A DNA stretch of 64,000 nt from Mustela lutreola (GCF_030435805.1 NC_081291.1:10129001-10193000), one strand, 5' to 3'; counted from the stretch's first letter, positions 1 through 12,349 are shown. Notes: a model not told the origin generated them from the letters alone. Made by a program: numbers and translations.

Positions 1-832
<832 letters not shown>

Positions 833-905
833 CCCTCTCCCCTGCCCCTGCCCCGACCAAGCTCTCAGTAGTTTTTAAAAAGGCCTTTGGGGTTTGCCCC
901 ATCCA
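833..905 (+). other. PKN1: PKN1 3' UTR (approximate)
   Basis: A short 3' UTR follows the stop codon. No canonical AATAAA is visible; the end is inferred from the TTTTTAAAAAGGCC stretch, which resembles the short human PKN1 3' end as I recall it. The exact cleavage site is not determined. Confidence 0.4.
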
Positions 906-1504
906 TGCATCTTTTGACTCCTCGTTGTGTGCATGCCACCTAGTGGTGGCATGGGGGGCGGGGCAGGAGCTCGTGTACTTGGAAATGGGGAGAGTTGGTG
1001 GGTGCAGATCCGGTGGGTGGCCAGGGGGGCATAAGGAGTGACGGGGAGATGCCCTGGGTTATGGTACGGGGCGGGGGGTCACTTGATGAGGGTTAGGGGG
1101 AGGTGGGCACTCTGGGCATGGGCAGGCGAGATGGGAAAGGGTTGGGAGCTGTGTTTATGGGCACTGGAGTTTGAGGCCCTTAATGGGTGTGGTTTGGTGG
1201 CCTTGGGGATGTGTTAGAGGAGCAGGGCCACAATGAGAGAACTGTTGCTGGGGTCAGCTCTGTCGGCGGCAGGAGCGCAAAGCGCCGAGGGTTCCGACTC
1301 AGCTGCTCCTCGAGACAACCAGGGCTCTGGGGCTGGAGCCGTGGCAAATTCTGCGCAGGCTCCAGCGGCTCCAGCTCCTCGTGTGGCGTCTCTGCGCCTC
1401 TGCATGGAGAGTCCCGGAACTGCACACCCGGGAGGCTCAGGCGGCGCCTCTATCGCCCCCGCCTGGTCACAGGGTTGCCACAGCCCCGACCCGACACATG
1501 CCCC
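906..1504. other. PKN1-PTGER1 convergent spacer
   Basis: G-rich spacer between two genes that point at each other. No gene or transposon is recognised in it. The PTGER1 poly(A) signal lies just past its right edge. A CATAAA on the minus strand at 1152-1157 could serve as a distal PTGER1 signal. Confidence 0.5.
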
Positions 1505-1526
1505 GCGCGCAGGTCCTCAAAAGGAC

Positions 1527-1532
1527 TTTATT
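1527..1532 (-). promoter_or_regulatory. PTGER1: PTGER1 poly(A) signal AATAAA
   Basis: TTTATT on the plus strand reads AATAAA on the minus strand, 77 bp beyond the PTGER1 stop codon. Cleavage would fall near 1505-1515. Confidence 0.75.
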
Positions 1533-1608
1533 CCCCCGAAGGCTCCGCGCTGCGGTCTTGGGCCCGGCCCGGGGTAGTCTGACTTAGCAGCTGGGACTCC
1601 TGGCTCGC

Positions 1609-3422
1609 CTACAGGTGGCTGAGGCTACTGTGCCTGGAGCTGCGCAGCGAGCTGGCCTCCCAGGCGCTCCTGTTTAGGCCCAGATCCGCAGGGCTGCCCT
1701 TGGTGCCGGCCCTCGGGGGCAGGAGGCGAAGCAGTTGGCGCAGCACCGCCTGGCGCAGCAGGATGTACACCCAGGGGTCCAGGATCTGGTTCCATGAAGC
1801 GAGGCGCACGGCCAAAAACAGCGGCCGCTGCAGGGAGCTGGAGCCCCAGCCCCCGACGGCCATCACCACTAACACCTGCGGGAGAAGCCGGTGTGAGCCT
1901 TTGGGGCAGGTGGAAGAGAAGGGGGCTGGCCGAGGGTGGGGCTGGGATGGATGGGAGCGTGGCCGGAAGGTAAGGGAGCTGTGACGGGGTGGGGGGGGGG
2001 GGCAGGGGCTTACAGGAAGGGGAAATGGAAGTTTTCCTAAGAAGGAACTATGGAGAGAGGGGCGAAGAAAGCGTGGCAGAAGCATTGGCCTTCAGTGAGT
2101 GGGGGCTCGAGAAAAGGAGAGACGTCCCAGGGATCCCCAAGGGCTGGGGACCGAGGGGAGAAGAGAGACGGGATGGGGTGGTGGTGGAAGGTGCTAGGGA
2201 ATGAAGCGTCCGGGTCTGAGGGGTGGGGCTGGGAGGAAGCTTGCCTGGCTGGGGTGAACTACAAAGACCCAGGGAGGGAGTAAGAAAAGGGGACTGGGTG
2301 GAGGGGGTGGGATGTCAGACGGAGAGGCCAAAAGGCGGTCTTTCCTGACAGTTGGGGCCTCGAGGGGGTGGGGCCCTGGCTGCAAAGGAAGAACCCAGGA
2401 ATCCTAGGAGGGAAAGGGGTGGGAGGGGCCAGGGAGGGGGCAGGGAGGAGCCTGGCCGGAGGGGCGTGTGCGCCCCTCACCAGCAGCGGGCTCCAGCAGA
2501 TGCACGACACCACCATGATGCCCACGAGCTGGCCCACCATCTCCACATCGTGAGCGCGGGCTCGGCGTGCTGAGCCACGGCCCGGGGAGCCGCCGGGGAC
2601 CGAAGCGACGGACGAGGAGGACGAAGCTGAGGCTGAGCGGGGCGCGCGCGCCCCCCGGAGACGGCGGCCATCGGGGCCACATGCAGGAGGACGGCGTCGA
2701 GAGCGGCGGCGCCAGCGGGCGCGCATCAAGGCCAGGCCGCTGAGCGTGTTGCACACGAGCGCGGCGAGCAGCGCCGCCAGGCCGAGGCCGGCGAATAGGC
2801 TGGCGAGCAGCGCCTGGCGCCACCCGCCCGCCGGGCGCAGGCCGATGAAGCACCACGTGCCGGGGTACTGCAGCTCGTACCGGCCCACGCGCACCAGGGG
2901 CAGCAGCGCCACCGCCAAAGCCACGGCGGCCAGCGCGGCCAGCGCCAGGCGCGCGCGGGCGGTGGACACGCGCGCCGCGTGCAGCAGTGGCCGCGTGACG
3001 CCCACGCAGCGCTCCACGGCCATGCCGCAGCCCAGTAGCAGCGGGCACAGGCCGAAGAAGACCATGCAGCCTCCCAGGAAGTGGCAGGCGCCACCCGCCG
3101 GCGAGCGGCCCGCCGCGTACAGGCGCAGCACCAGCGCCCCAGGGATGACGTGGCCTGCCAGGTCAGTGGCCAGAAGGCTGGCGACAAACAGCAGGAAGGT
3201 GGCGGCCGATCGGCGGCGCCGCAGGCGGCCCGTGGCCTGCGCCAGCAGCGCCAGCGCCAGCACGTTGGACACGGCGCCCAGGGTCATGGAGAAGATGGGC
3301 AGCGCTGGCGACGCGCCTGCCCGGCCAGAGGGAGGCCCAGCCGACGCGTTGAGAGCCCCGGGCTCCGCACATGTGGTCGCCTCGCCAGCCAGGCTCAGGT
3401 TGAGGGGCCCGCAGAGACTCAT
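1609..3422 (-). CDS. PTGER1: PTGER1, prostaglandin E2 receptor EP1, complete, 402 aa
   Basis: Gq-coupled seven-transmembrane receptor for PGE2 at the plasma membrane. Two coding exons: 2481-3422 (314 codons, ATG first) and 1609-1875 (88 codons plus TAG), joined in phase 0 (donor GTGAGG, acceptor GCAG). The intron falls between TM6 and TM7, as is typical of prostanoid receptors. Visible: N-glycosylation sequons N8 and N25; TM1 about 38-62; cysteines C113 and C191 for the loop disulfide; ERC at 137-139 in place of DRY; the prostanoid signature GRYELQYPGTWCF at 180-192; a very basic, Ser-rich third loop (237-290); the TM7 ligand-carboxylate arginine R338; and DPWVY at 347-351 in place of NPxxY. 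The total length equals the human receptor. An acceptor (CCCCAG at 3436-3431) lies 8 bp before the ATG, so the 5' leader is spliced from an upstream exon. Confidence 0.97.
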
Positions 3423-3430
3423 GTCAGATG

Positions 3431-4348
3431 CTGGGGTGGAGGCAGGGGAGAGGAGAAGAGGGCATGGTGAGGCCAGCTAGGAGCACACTGCCCACCATCC
3501 GAATGGGACCAGCAGGCAGTCCCACCTCGGATCAACCGGACCCATTTGATGCCATGGCATTCTTCTGTCGACTCTGCCCAGGCCACTGCAGATGACCCTG
3601 GCTGCCCTATTCCCCACCCCTTTGATCTCTGCCTCATCAGCCCATCTCTTGCTTGGGGCCTCATTCTTGCCTTCACCACCTTCTCCGTCCACCTTGGTTT
3701 CTGGGTCTCTGGTCTTCGAGTCTGTCCCCACTGCTGGGCGTCACAGATCTAGCTCTGACACCCACCTCATTTTTGCACCACAGCAAAGTCCTTGCCCCTG
3801 GCTCTGACACCTGCCGACCCATTTCTGATCGCAGGGCCCCACTTGACCTCACTGCCCCATCCCCGACCATCACGTCACCTCTTCTCCAGTCCCATGTTTG
3901 ATATTCACAGCACCCCCTCTGCCACCATGGGCACATCTCTCCCCACCTCATTGTCCTGTTCCCCACAGCCACATCTCTGTCCCCACCATCCCTGTCCCTA
4001 CACTCCCGAGGGTTCTGTTACTGTCTCACCCTGGCTCTGCCCCTGATCACAGCTGCCTCACCATGGATGCCCTCTGGTTCCCATTCCCACCAGCTCCAAG
4101 TCTCTGCCGCAAAGACCTCAAGGCAGACCCAGCACCACCCATCCCTGATAACCTGGAGGTGAGGACTAAAAGGGCAGAACTGCCTGCTGGCCACATGGGA
4201 AAGGCAGTTAGACAGACAGTAAGACTGACAGGGACAGACAGATGGGGCTGGGAGTCAAGAACACAGGACAGAGTGACTGAAGTAGCCATGGTCCCATCTT
4301 CCAAACCCTCCTCCCCCACCAGACATCCCCATGCCCCAGGCTTCTTAC
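3431..4348 (-). other. PTGER1: Probable PTGER1 intron 1, CT-rich
   Basis: This 918-bp stretch lies between the acceptor before the PTGER1 ATG and the candidate non-coding exon. It is rich in C and T on the plus strand, with many CACC/CCCCA words. I see no gene and no recognisable transposon in it. Confidence 0.5.
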
Positions 4349-4535
4349 CCACACAGCTTGGGACTCCAGGTCTCCATCACCTGCTGCCTGCTGCACCCGC
4401 GCCCGCTGCACTAGAGCTCTCTGGCAGGCCTGGCCGCTCCCTTTCCCTCCCTCCTGGGGCGGCTCCTCGGCTCCCTGCCTCCTCCCGCTGCCCGCTCTGG
4501 CCTCCAGGGGCCGCTCCAGCCATCTTGCGCCCACA
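4349..4535 (-). other. PTGER1: Candidate non-coding first exon of PTGER1
   Basis: On the minus strand a GC-rich segment ends in TGTGTGG followed by the good donor GTAAGAAG (GT at 4348-4347). It would splice to the acceptor at 3432-3431, 8 bp before the PTGER1 ATG. Human PTGER1 also has a non-coding first exon. The 5' limit is a guess: the segment is bounded by a C15 tract at 4538-4552. A minus-strand TTTATTAAT box lies further upstream at about 4734-4742. RNA evidence is needed for the start site. Confidence 0.5.
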
Positions 4536-4552
4536 GCCCCCCCCCCCCCCCC

Positions 4553-6680
4553 AAGTGACAGAGACCCCTCTGTGCTCCTGGCAGTGGGCAGGGGCCACTC
4601 TGGACCCCAGCTGCCCCATCAGGAAGGGGGCTCCTGGGGAGTTGGCCTGGTTCCCCATGACCCCCTCCCCCTGGCAGGGCGGGAGTAGCCCTCTTCCTCC
4701 CCTCCCCCCAGGCGCGGGCCTTTCGCCTGCCTCATTAATAAAGCGGATAAAATCTAAACACTGGAAAATGTGAGCATCGCCCAGGGCGGTGCACTGGGGC
4801 GGCTGCAGGGGGTGCCTCTGCCCCCACAGGAACTGTGAGGTCGGGGGCTAACCCTGTTTGGGGTCCGCAACACTCTCTTGCCCTGCCAAAGCCTTCGTGG
4901 ATGCTGGGTCGGTGATGGTGGGCAGTGCCTCATGTGGACCAACTTGGGTCAGGCCCAGCCTGGCCAGGAGACTCGCCCACTATTTACACAGGGGCTTAGA
5001 GCTCCAGCCAGGGCCAGCAGCAAGTCATACCCTGGGGGAGGGGGGCAGGGGAGGAGGCTGAAGAGGGGCAGGGGAACCAAGAGGTCAGGTGACCAGGGAC
5101 TCTCTCCTGAGACACACAACTGCAGCCTCACATCCTGCCCTGAGAAGGAAGGACACACATACACACACATCTTACACTTACACACCATCATACCTCTTAA
5201 CACCCTAAGACCAGATACCGTCAGCCTGTCTCCAGCTCAGCAGTAGCCATGTTCCTCAGAGCTTTGGGGTAGGCCATTGTCATACACCTGAATGCACTAT
5301 GACTGTGTCACCTCCATGACCCCCAGAGGTGCCCCCATTGTTACTTGCTTTAATTTCTCTCAACAACGCTGAAATGCATTCCCATGAGAAAGTGCTGGGA
5401 GATCCAGTCTCAGCACGGAGACCCACACAATCCCTACTCTGAGACAGCCCACTAGCCACACTCCATATCACCCACAGATACCCCAACAGTCCAAGACCAG
5501 CACCACGAATACACTCCATACACCATACACATACAGGAGTGCCACCTCCTGGACATCTGGAGATCTAGCTGGTCAACACACCTACCCCACGCAGGTGTTA
5601 GGTGTTTCCTAATACCCAGAGACTCACACCCTCACAGCCTGGGATCCCCCGCACCCAACGCAAGCTGCCCTTACAGGGCCACACTCCACACAGACTGCTG
5701 CAGGTTACACCCACAAACACCTTGGAACATGAAGACAGTCACTACATCCTGTTCCCTCGACAGAGTCAAAAACAACCAAAACTCTGTCAGACACAGTCTT
5801 ACTGCCTAAACGCTGAGAAACACAGCTACACCCTTTCACGACCTGAGCTGTTTACCGGCACAGAGACACTGAGAGGGATCCTACCAACAGCTGTCTCCAT
5901 CCCACCCCAAGAAGGTTGCACACACACCCCAAGCCTAGCCACCCCTCCCAGCTCCTTTCCCCGGCAGGCCCTCCTGCTGAAAGGAGGGATGAAAAAGGGG
6001 AGCGGGCTGACCTCAGACATTCCTGCAAGGACCTCTGGCCTGGCTCCCCTTGCTTCAATTCCTGCCCTTCCCTCCAGGTCTGGCCAGGGGCCCACCCCCC
6101 TTCCCTGATCCCCACTCAATCCTCAAGGATGAAGTAGGTTGTCAAAACAAGCACGCTGGGTTTATGTCCAGTGCAGGCCATGGACGCCAGCGGACCCCAC
6201 ACATCCAGGGTCAGTAGGAACGGGGGCCACATCATGACTGCTCCCCTCGGTCTTGGGTGCAGGGCTCCTCCCCACAGCATTTGCCCTAGCAGGCCTCCAT
6301 CCCAGGCCCCCATCTTTCTTTTCCCAAGCCAAGCTTCTGCACCGCCCCCCAGCCTGGCCCAGGTGTTCCCCGTGGCCCTGGGTGATAACAGCCTTGCACC
6401 CACTGTTCACATCAGGCCTGAGGTGGCGGGAGGCTTTGTTCGAGAGGGAGCAAGATTTGAACCTCAGTAGGCCAGGAAGCTCCGGCCTTTGACTGGAAGC
6501 CTGGTGGCCCGCAGCCAGAAACCTCATCAGGCGGAACGGGTTGGGGGGGGGGTGGCCCATGAAGGCTCCTAATTCAATTTGGAGCCCAAGGAGGATGGAT
6601 TTCAGCTGCTACATTCTTTCCCAGCCTTGGCTCACCCCCTTCTCCCACCACGAAGCCAAAGCTGAAGCCACCACACAGGT
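4553..6680. other. PTGER1-GIPC1 intergenic, AC-rich middle
   Basis: No gene is recognised. From about 5100 to 5930 the plus strand is strikingly rich in CA/CAC words (GT-rich on the other strand) with short ACACAC runs, like an old degenerate simple repeat. From 5930 to 6680 the sequence is ordinary GC-rich DNA just downstream of the GIPC1 3' end. Confidence 0.4.
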
Positions 6681-6698
6681 CCAACAGCAGATAGATTC

Positions 6699-6704
6699 TT
6701 TATG
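6699..6704 (-). promoter_or_regulatory. GIPC1: GIPC1 poly(A) signal CATAAA
   Basis: TTTATG on the plus strand reads CATAAA, a common variant signal, on the minus strand, followed by GAATCTATCTG. This puts the GIPC1 3' end near 6680 and gives a 3' UTR of about 650 bp. Confidence 0.65.
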
Positions 6705-7337
6705 TTCAAGACAGCAAATTCAGATACAAAAGCCCGCTGCCATCCTCTCTCCTGCCCCTTCTGTCTGGGGCTGGGCTGAGGGAGACACAGAGGGCAGGGG
6801 AAGGAGGGAGGTTCGGGGTTCACAGCAGACTAGTGTTTCCAATACGGAGGTAACAGACTCCACGGTGAGGGGGCTCCTCTCTGGGTGGGGCACGGGGTCG
6901 GGGGAGGGCATTATTGCATTTGCTGAGGGGGGGATGCCCCCCTTCTGCATTCCCTGCAGCAGGAAACGAGGGAGGTCACGACCCCCAAACAGGCCCCAGG
7001 GAGATGAGAGACCAGTTTGGCAGCTGATGCGGAAAGTGTTGGGGGCGGGGGTGGCCGCCCAATCTGGCTGGTCCCTCCCCCCACCCCCTGTGCCTGACCC
7101 AGCTGAGGTAGGTGGGGAACATGGCAAGGGGGGACCGGGCACCGCCAGGGTGGGAACTGGGGAGGGGTGGTACCGATTGGAGTGGGGCAGAGGCCCGGGC
7201 CCACCTCCACTCTCTGTGTCATCCTTGGGGTGAGGAGCAAAGGTCCAAGCCAGATGCTGGGATCCAGGCCATGGTGGCCCTCCCACGGGGGGCTCCCACC
7301 AAGCGGAGCCAGGTCACTGAGAGGTCTGGAAGGGGGC

Positions 7338-10300
7338 CTAGAAGCGGCCGACCTTGGCATCCCCAATGGCACCCCAGACGTCAAATACGAACTCATCAGG
7401 GAAGGCAAAGTCACCGAGCCGTTCGTCCAGAGCCTCGGCTAGCTCATCTGGGTTCCTTTTGTCCTTTCCAAGCTCCACCATGGTGGCCGCTGGACAGGGG
7501 TTGGGGGGGGGCAGAATGGAAGCACAGATGACCGAGGTCCTCAGGTTAGACCCAGCCCCACATGACCTAGAAGCCCCCTTCCCCAGGCTCACACCCATAC
7601 CCAGATCCAGACGTCCCCACTCACCCAACTCCGTGTCCCTGATGCCCATGTAGCTCTCCAGCAGGTCATCTACCTTCTCAATCGCCTTCTCCTCAAAGGC
7701 GGAGGGCTGGCGGGGGGAGGGACAGTGACATCACAATAATGTGAATGTGTTTATAATTGTACCTTTAAGTGCGGGATGTTCTTTTCACCACTTTACATAT
7801 ACGGACCCACAGCTCATCCTCACCACAACCTGTGACGGTATTACTGTTCCCCCTACTTTACAAACAAGGAAACTGAGGCCCACCTGCCCAACAAATGTCC
7901 CAGAGCTGGTGTGTGGCAGAGGTGGATTTGAATCTATTGGATGCCCCGGGAAGGAGGGCTGGGCCCTGGCTAGAATACTCACCACATCTTCTACTGTGGC
8001 AGGGCCACGGGATCTGAGCCGGAGGGTCCCTCGGCCAGTGCCCAGCTGGGGGCCAGAGCCTGGGCGGCCACCCCCTGAGCGTACACCAATCATGTCTGTG
8101 GAAGGCAGGGAGGGGGTAAGGGTCTGGGAAGCTCAATTCCACCATACCTTGGGCAGGAACCCCAGCAGCCTGGCCTCTGATACCCCCTTCTACCTTCTCC
8201 AAGCTTCTGCAGGCTCTGGGGATTTGGGGTCTGAGGTGACCCCAGGAGGGCAGGACTCCTGACCCAGGCTTGGCATGGAGGGTGGAGCGGGGCAAGGGGG
8301 TAAGGACAGGCAGGGGCTGAGAATGGAAAAGGCTGGAGGGGAGACAGATGGGGGCCCTGTTCCCAGGGCCTGAGGGACAGGAAGGGGGTGGGGTCTGGGT
8401 CTTGAGCTGTTCTCCCCAAGGCCAAGGGGATACAGCTGCTGGGTCAAAGACCAACCCTATCTGCCTGGGGGAAGTGTTTGAGAGTCCCCCACCCCCACCT
8501 CAGGGGCCTTAGGCCCATTCCAGAGAGTTAGTGAAGTCAGACAGAAAAGTGGGGGTGCAGGAACAGGGCAGCCAACCCTGGCTTTTCAGGGCTGGGGGGG
8601 TAGCTTGCCAGGGCTGGGGGCGCTTGGCTGGGCTAATGGTTCGGGGAAGCTGGGTGTGGGGGCAACTTCCTCCTTGTTCTCACCCTCCTCCCAGGCTGGG
8701 CGTAGAGCCAGCACCCCCTCCCCAGGGCAAGGCGGAGCTATCCCCCTACTCCACTGCAGCTGGCTGGCCTTGGGCGCCACCTGCTGGTGCCTCCCTGCCA
8801 CTGTGGCCTGAACCCAAGCAACTAGGGCCTCCACGGAGGTGGAGGTGGAAGCCCCCTCACCAAAGGCCTTGCGGGGCTCTGTGAGCTTCAGTGTGAAGGT
8901 GCGGCCTCGGGGCAGCTCCTTGAGCAGACGGGCCACCTCATAGTGCCGGCAGCCCAGCAGACTCTGTCCGTTGATGGCCTCAATCATGTCACCCACACTG
9001 ATGAGCTGGATATGGTCGATCACGCTTCCCTCCTTAATGCGCTGCGGGGAGAGCAGCTGTCAGCCCCCAGGGCTCTGGCCTTCGCTCCCGCGGCCCATCC
9101 TCACCCTCAGGACTCCGGGGGCCCCATCCCCACAAGCACCTTGATGAAGGCATAGCCGGCCCCGTTGTCAGTGATGGTGAGCCCCAGCGCCTCCTCTGAC
9201 TTGAACACCTCTACCTCCTTGCGCTGCCCCTTGACGTGGGCAAAGATGAAGTCCTCCAGCCCGATCTGGCCCCCCAAGAGCTTGTCCATGTCCACTTTGT
9301 GGGTGTTGAGGGTACAGAACATCACCTGCATGGGCGGGAGACACTCAACCCTTACCTCCCTCCCTCACCCTTTGCTAACTACCACCTGAGGGGCAAGGAG
9401 GGAGCTGGGAAAGGGCTGTGGGTCCCCACCCCAGTGCCTGACCGCCCCAGAGTGCCCCCCTCCAGGAGGCAGCTCTGCTAGGGGTGGGATTTCTGTTCTA
9501 GCAAAAACTCCCTGCAGCTCCCAGGGCACAGAGCCTGGCACACAGTGGATGCTCAGTAAGGGCTTGTGGAACAAATAAAGGGGCACAGGATACCCACCGC
9601 ACCTACTGGGACCCCTGCATCTACTTCCTGCTCAGTCCTACTGTTGCTCTTCTTGCCTCTCTTCCTTCAGCTCCCAAGTCCTTGGGGTAAGGCCTCCCAA
9701 TGCATCACAGAGAAATCAACCTCGCATCTGACCTTCGGATCCCATAATCAACTGGGGCGCAAGCCTTCTAATGCATGATAGGAATGTCGCATCCAACCCT
9801 GGTCACCCATTTCTGCTGTCCACGGGGCATAGGCCTCCCAGTGCCTAATGGGAACTCAGCACTCAGCCCTAATCTCCAGCTCTCCATAGTTCACTGGAGT
9901 GCAGGCATCCTAATGACTGATGGGAACTTGGCATCCAGTGTGGCCACCAGCTCTCACGATCCACTAGGGAGCAGGCCTCGGTGTATGGAACTTCAGCATC
10001 TGAGCCACAGCTCCCAAGGAGGAGGCATGCCCAGGCCTCAGCCCACCATCAGGGACCCTGGTGCCCAGCTCCCCAGTGGGTACCTCGGCAGCTGGCAGCC
10101 GGAAGGCCTCGGCGATCTTTCCATACAGCTCCTTGACGTTGGTGAAGCCCTCAATGCGGCCCGTGGGACTGCCGTGGGCCAGCTGGGTGTGGAACACGAG
10201 GCGGGGCCGCAGGGCCGGGGGAGGGGGGGGCAGGCCCATTTGGGGCCCCCCTGCCCCACCCCCACCCAGGGGCCCCGGCTCCCCCACGCCCAGCCCCCCA

Positions 10301-10371
10301 CGGCCTGGCTCAGCCTCCTCATTTTCCACCAGAGGCGGCGCCTTTTTCCGCCGCCCCAGTCCCAGCGGCAT
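7338..10371 (-). CDS. GIPC1: GIPC1, PDZ adaptor (GAIP-interacting protein C terminus), complete, 333 aa
   Basis: Cytosolic and endosomal adaptor that links PDZ-ligand cargo (RGS19/GAIP, neuropilin, plexin, integrin and TGF-beta receptor tails are known partners) to myosin VI. Coding exons, in order: 10084-10371, 9140-9325, 8861-9041, 7983-8095, 7625-7706, 7338-7489; all have GT-AG junctions with matching phase. The length equals human. Residues 1-58 are a Pro/Gly-rich N terminus; the GH1 region comes next ([19 protein letters not shown]); the PDZ domain spans about 133-213 with carboxylate loop LGLT at 143-146; the C-terminal GH2 region binds myosin VI. An acceptor (CTGCAG) 33 bp before the ATG shows the leader is spliced from an upstream exon. 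Oddities: DMIGVRSGG where I recall human DMISQRSAGG, and a Val in place of Leu at the end of the exon at 7983. Confidence 0.97.
7775..7960 (-). repeat. MIR SINE in GIPC1 intron
   Basis: Core words of a reverse MIR are clear: GGAAACTGAGGCCCACCTG, then a GGATTTGAATC-type end. It sits between GIPC1 exons at 7706 and 7983. Confidence 0.75.
9681..10020. repeat. Degenerate 71-bp minisatellite, about 5 units, in GIPC1 intron
   Basis: Units start at about 9681, 9752, 9823, 9894 and 9964, a spacing of 71, 71, 71 and 70 bp. Shared words in register are CTGGGG-GCAGGCCTCC, TAATG-TGATGGGAAC, GCATCCA and CAGCTCTC or similar, then CATA-TCCA. Copies differ at many sites, so the array is old. A weaker unit may precede it from about 9610. 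It lies between GIPC1 coding exons 1 and 2, ending about 65 bp from the exon at 10084. Confidence 0.8.
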
Positions 10372-10404
10372 GAGCAGCGAGAAGCGTGAGCTCTCTCAGG
10401 AGAT

Positions 10405-12349
10405 CTGCAGGGCAGGAAAATGCACTCAGGGCCTGGGCGGTGGCCTCAGGTTGCCTCTCCCACACTGTTAGCCCCCTACTGGGCTTAGGAAATATTTAGA
10501 GAATAGACTGGCCTTGGTTCAAATCCGGGGCCCAGCACTTACAAACCTTGTAGAGAAGTAATATGAGCAGCTAATAACCTGCTAAGACCCCAAGCAAACT
10601 ATGCTGTGACCTTCCTTCATCCTCACACGTCCACCATCCATCGGCTGGTGGCCACACTGGATATTATGTTACGAGGATGCCCATTTAGCAGATGAGAAAA
10701 TGGAGGCTCGGAGTGGTTACATTCTCCTTTATTTTTCTATTGGCACCGATGGCCACTAGTGCTGTGCACAAAAAAACTGACTCTCCCTTCAAAGCACACA
10801 GGCAGGTGACACTTGCTGACCTCTGTGTGACTGGGCGGGCATATGACTATAGTTCTGCCCAATGAGTTGTGAGAGGAAGTGACCCATGACACTTCTGGGC
10901 TGAAGCATTTGCTCACTGGAGTGAGAGATGCCAGGGTTCTCTATTTCCTGGGCAGGGTGTGTTTGATGTGGTAGTGACTGCATCCGCCAGGCCCTGACTG
11001 ACTATAATGAAGGGAACCTCCTGCTGAGCTACGATGATGTAGCAGGAACAAAAAAAATAAACCTTTGTGGAGTTCAGCCACTAAGATTTGGGGGATTCTT
11101 TGTTACTGTTGCAAAACTTGTCCTGACTGATACAGTCTTTTTCTTTCCTTTACCTCCATTCTCCCTTATTTCTTCCTCCCTCCTTTCAAACAAATATTTT
11201 TTGCATACTTACTATACTCCATGCAGCACTGCAGATCTTGCCTTCAGTAAGATAACCAACTTCCCTGACCAGGGCCACTATGTGCAGTTACACAGGTTGT
11301 TCACTGTGCAAAAGCACCAGACCAGGGTTGCAAGTGGGACTGAAATTCATTCGGCCTGTGCTCTGCTTGTCAAACTGATGTGTTTGCCGGGAGGAAGGGC
11401 TGCCTCGTTCCAATTCCCCTCTAGATGCCATGTATGCTAGCTGGAGCTCTGTCCAGCTGTCCAGAACATATAGTCCAGAGAAGACACACAGTGAGCAAGC
11501 ACATGTGTGAAAGTCTAATATAATTCCTAATTGTGCTATGAAGACAATAAAACAAGGCAAGTTCTTCTACACCCAAGTTCAAGGAGGGCCTCTCTGAGCA
11601 GGTGAAACTGAACCTGAGACCTGAGTGACAGGAAGCAGTATCCACATGAGGATGTGAGCAGGTTGGCTCTGGGCAGAGGGAACAGCCAATACAAAGGCCC
11701 TGAAGTGGGGACATGCTTGGTGTGTTTGAAGAACAGCTAGGAGGCCTATGTGGCTGGAACAGAGTGCTAGCAGGGCCTCCTGCGCCCAGGGAGGACTTAG
11801 GCCTTTGCTCTGAGTGAGGTGGTGGCCACGGGAGGGTTCTGAGCAGACTCTCAGGCTCACAGAACAGCAGGAGCCCAGTGTAACCAGAGTGCAGCAAGCA
11901 ATGGGAGACAGAAGAGGGGTTTTACAGGAAGCAACAGGGGGTGGGAGGGGTCGACTCTGCAGGCCTTCTAGACTGGGAAAGAGATCAGATTTCATTTTTG
12001 AGTCACACGTCCAAAGTCACGGAAGCCGGCTGCACTCTCTGGTCTGTCTGACGCCCACACAGCATGGCTCCCTAAGCAACTCCATCCACCCTGGACTTGG
12101 GATGTCTGCTCTGCAAGGGGGGACTTCTACCCACCTGGCCAGGCTGTGGTAAGGATCTCCTTATGCCACATTCTTCTGTGTAAAGAGGACTTCTGGCTCC
12201 CTCCCTTAAAACTTCTTCCTCCAGGGGGCCATCCTGGATTCAGCCAAGCCCAGTTGGCTGCACCCACTCTCATGCCTCTATTTGTTTGCACCTGCATTCA
12301 TTCATCTGTTCTCCAACACCTCCTCCAGTCACCCCTGCTCCAGCCCCAG
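10405..12349. other. GIPC1: GIPC1 intron 1, proximal part
   Basis: Non-coding. A reverse MIR fragment is visible at about 10650-10720 (AGATGAGAAAATGGAGGCTC). An old interspersed repeat that I cannot name with confidence lies at about 11580-11820 (AGAGGGAACAGCCAATACAAAGGCC). No exon is recognised. Confidence 0.5.

Noticed and set aside
2404-3480. Several long frames (up to 244 codons) across PTGER1 on both strands
   Set aside because: Shadows of the very GC-rich PTGER1 coding exon; the EP1 frame is unambiguous.
4735-4742. AATAAA on plus near 4737
   Set aside because: No plus-strand gene ends here; it is probably just the complement of the TTTATTAAT box upstream of PTGER1.
3898-4773. 291-codon open frame on plus
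   Set aside because: Pro/Ser-rich low-complexity translation with no family resemblance. It overlaps the likely PTGER1 intron and non-coding exon on the other strand and contains a C15 run.
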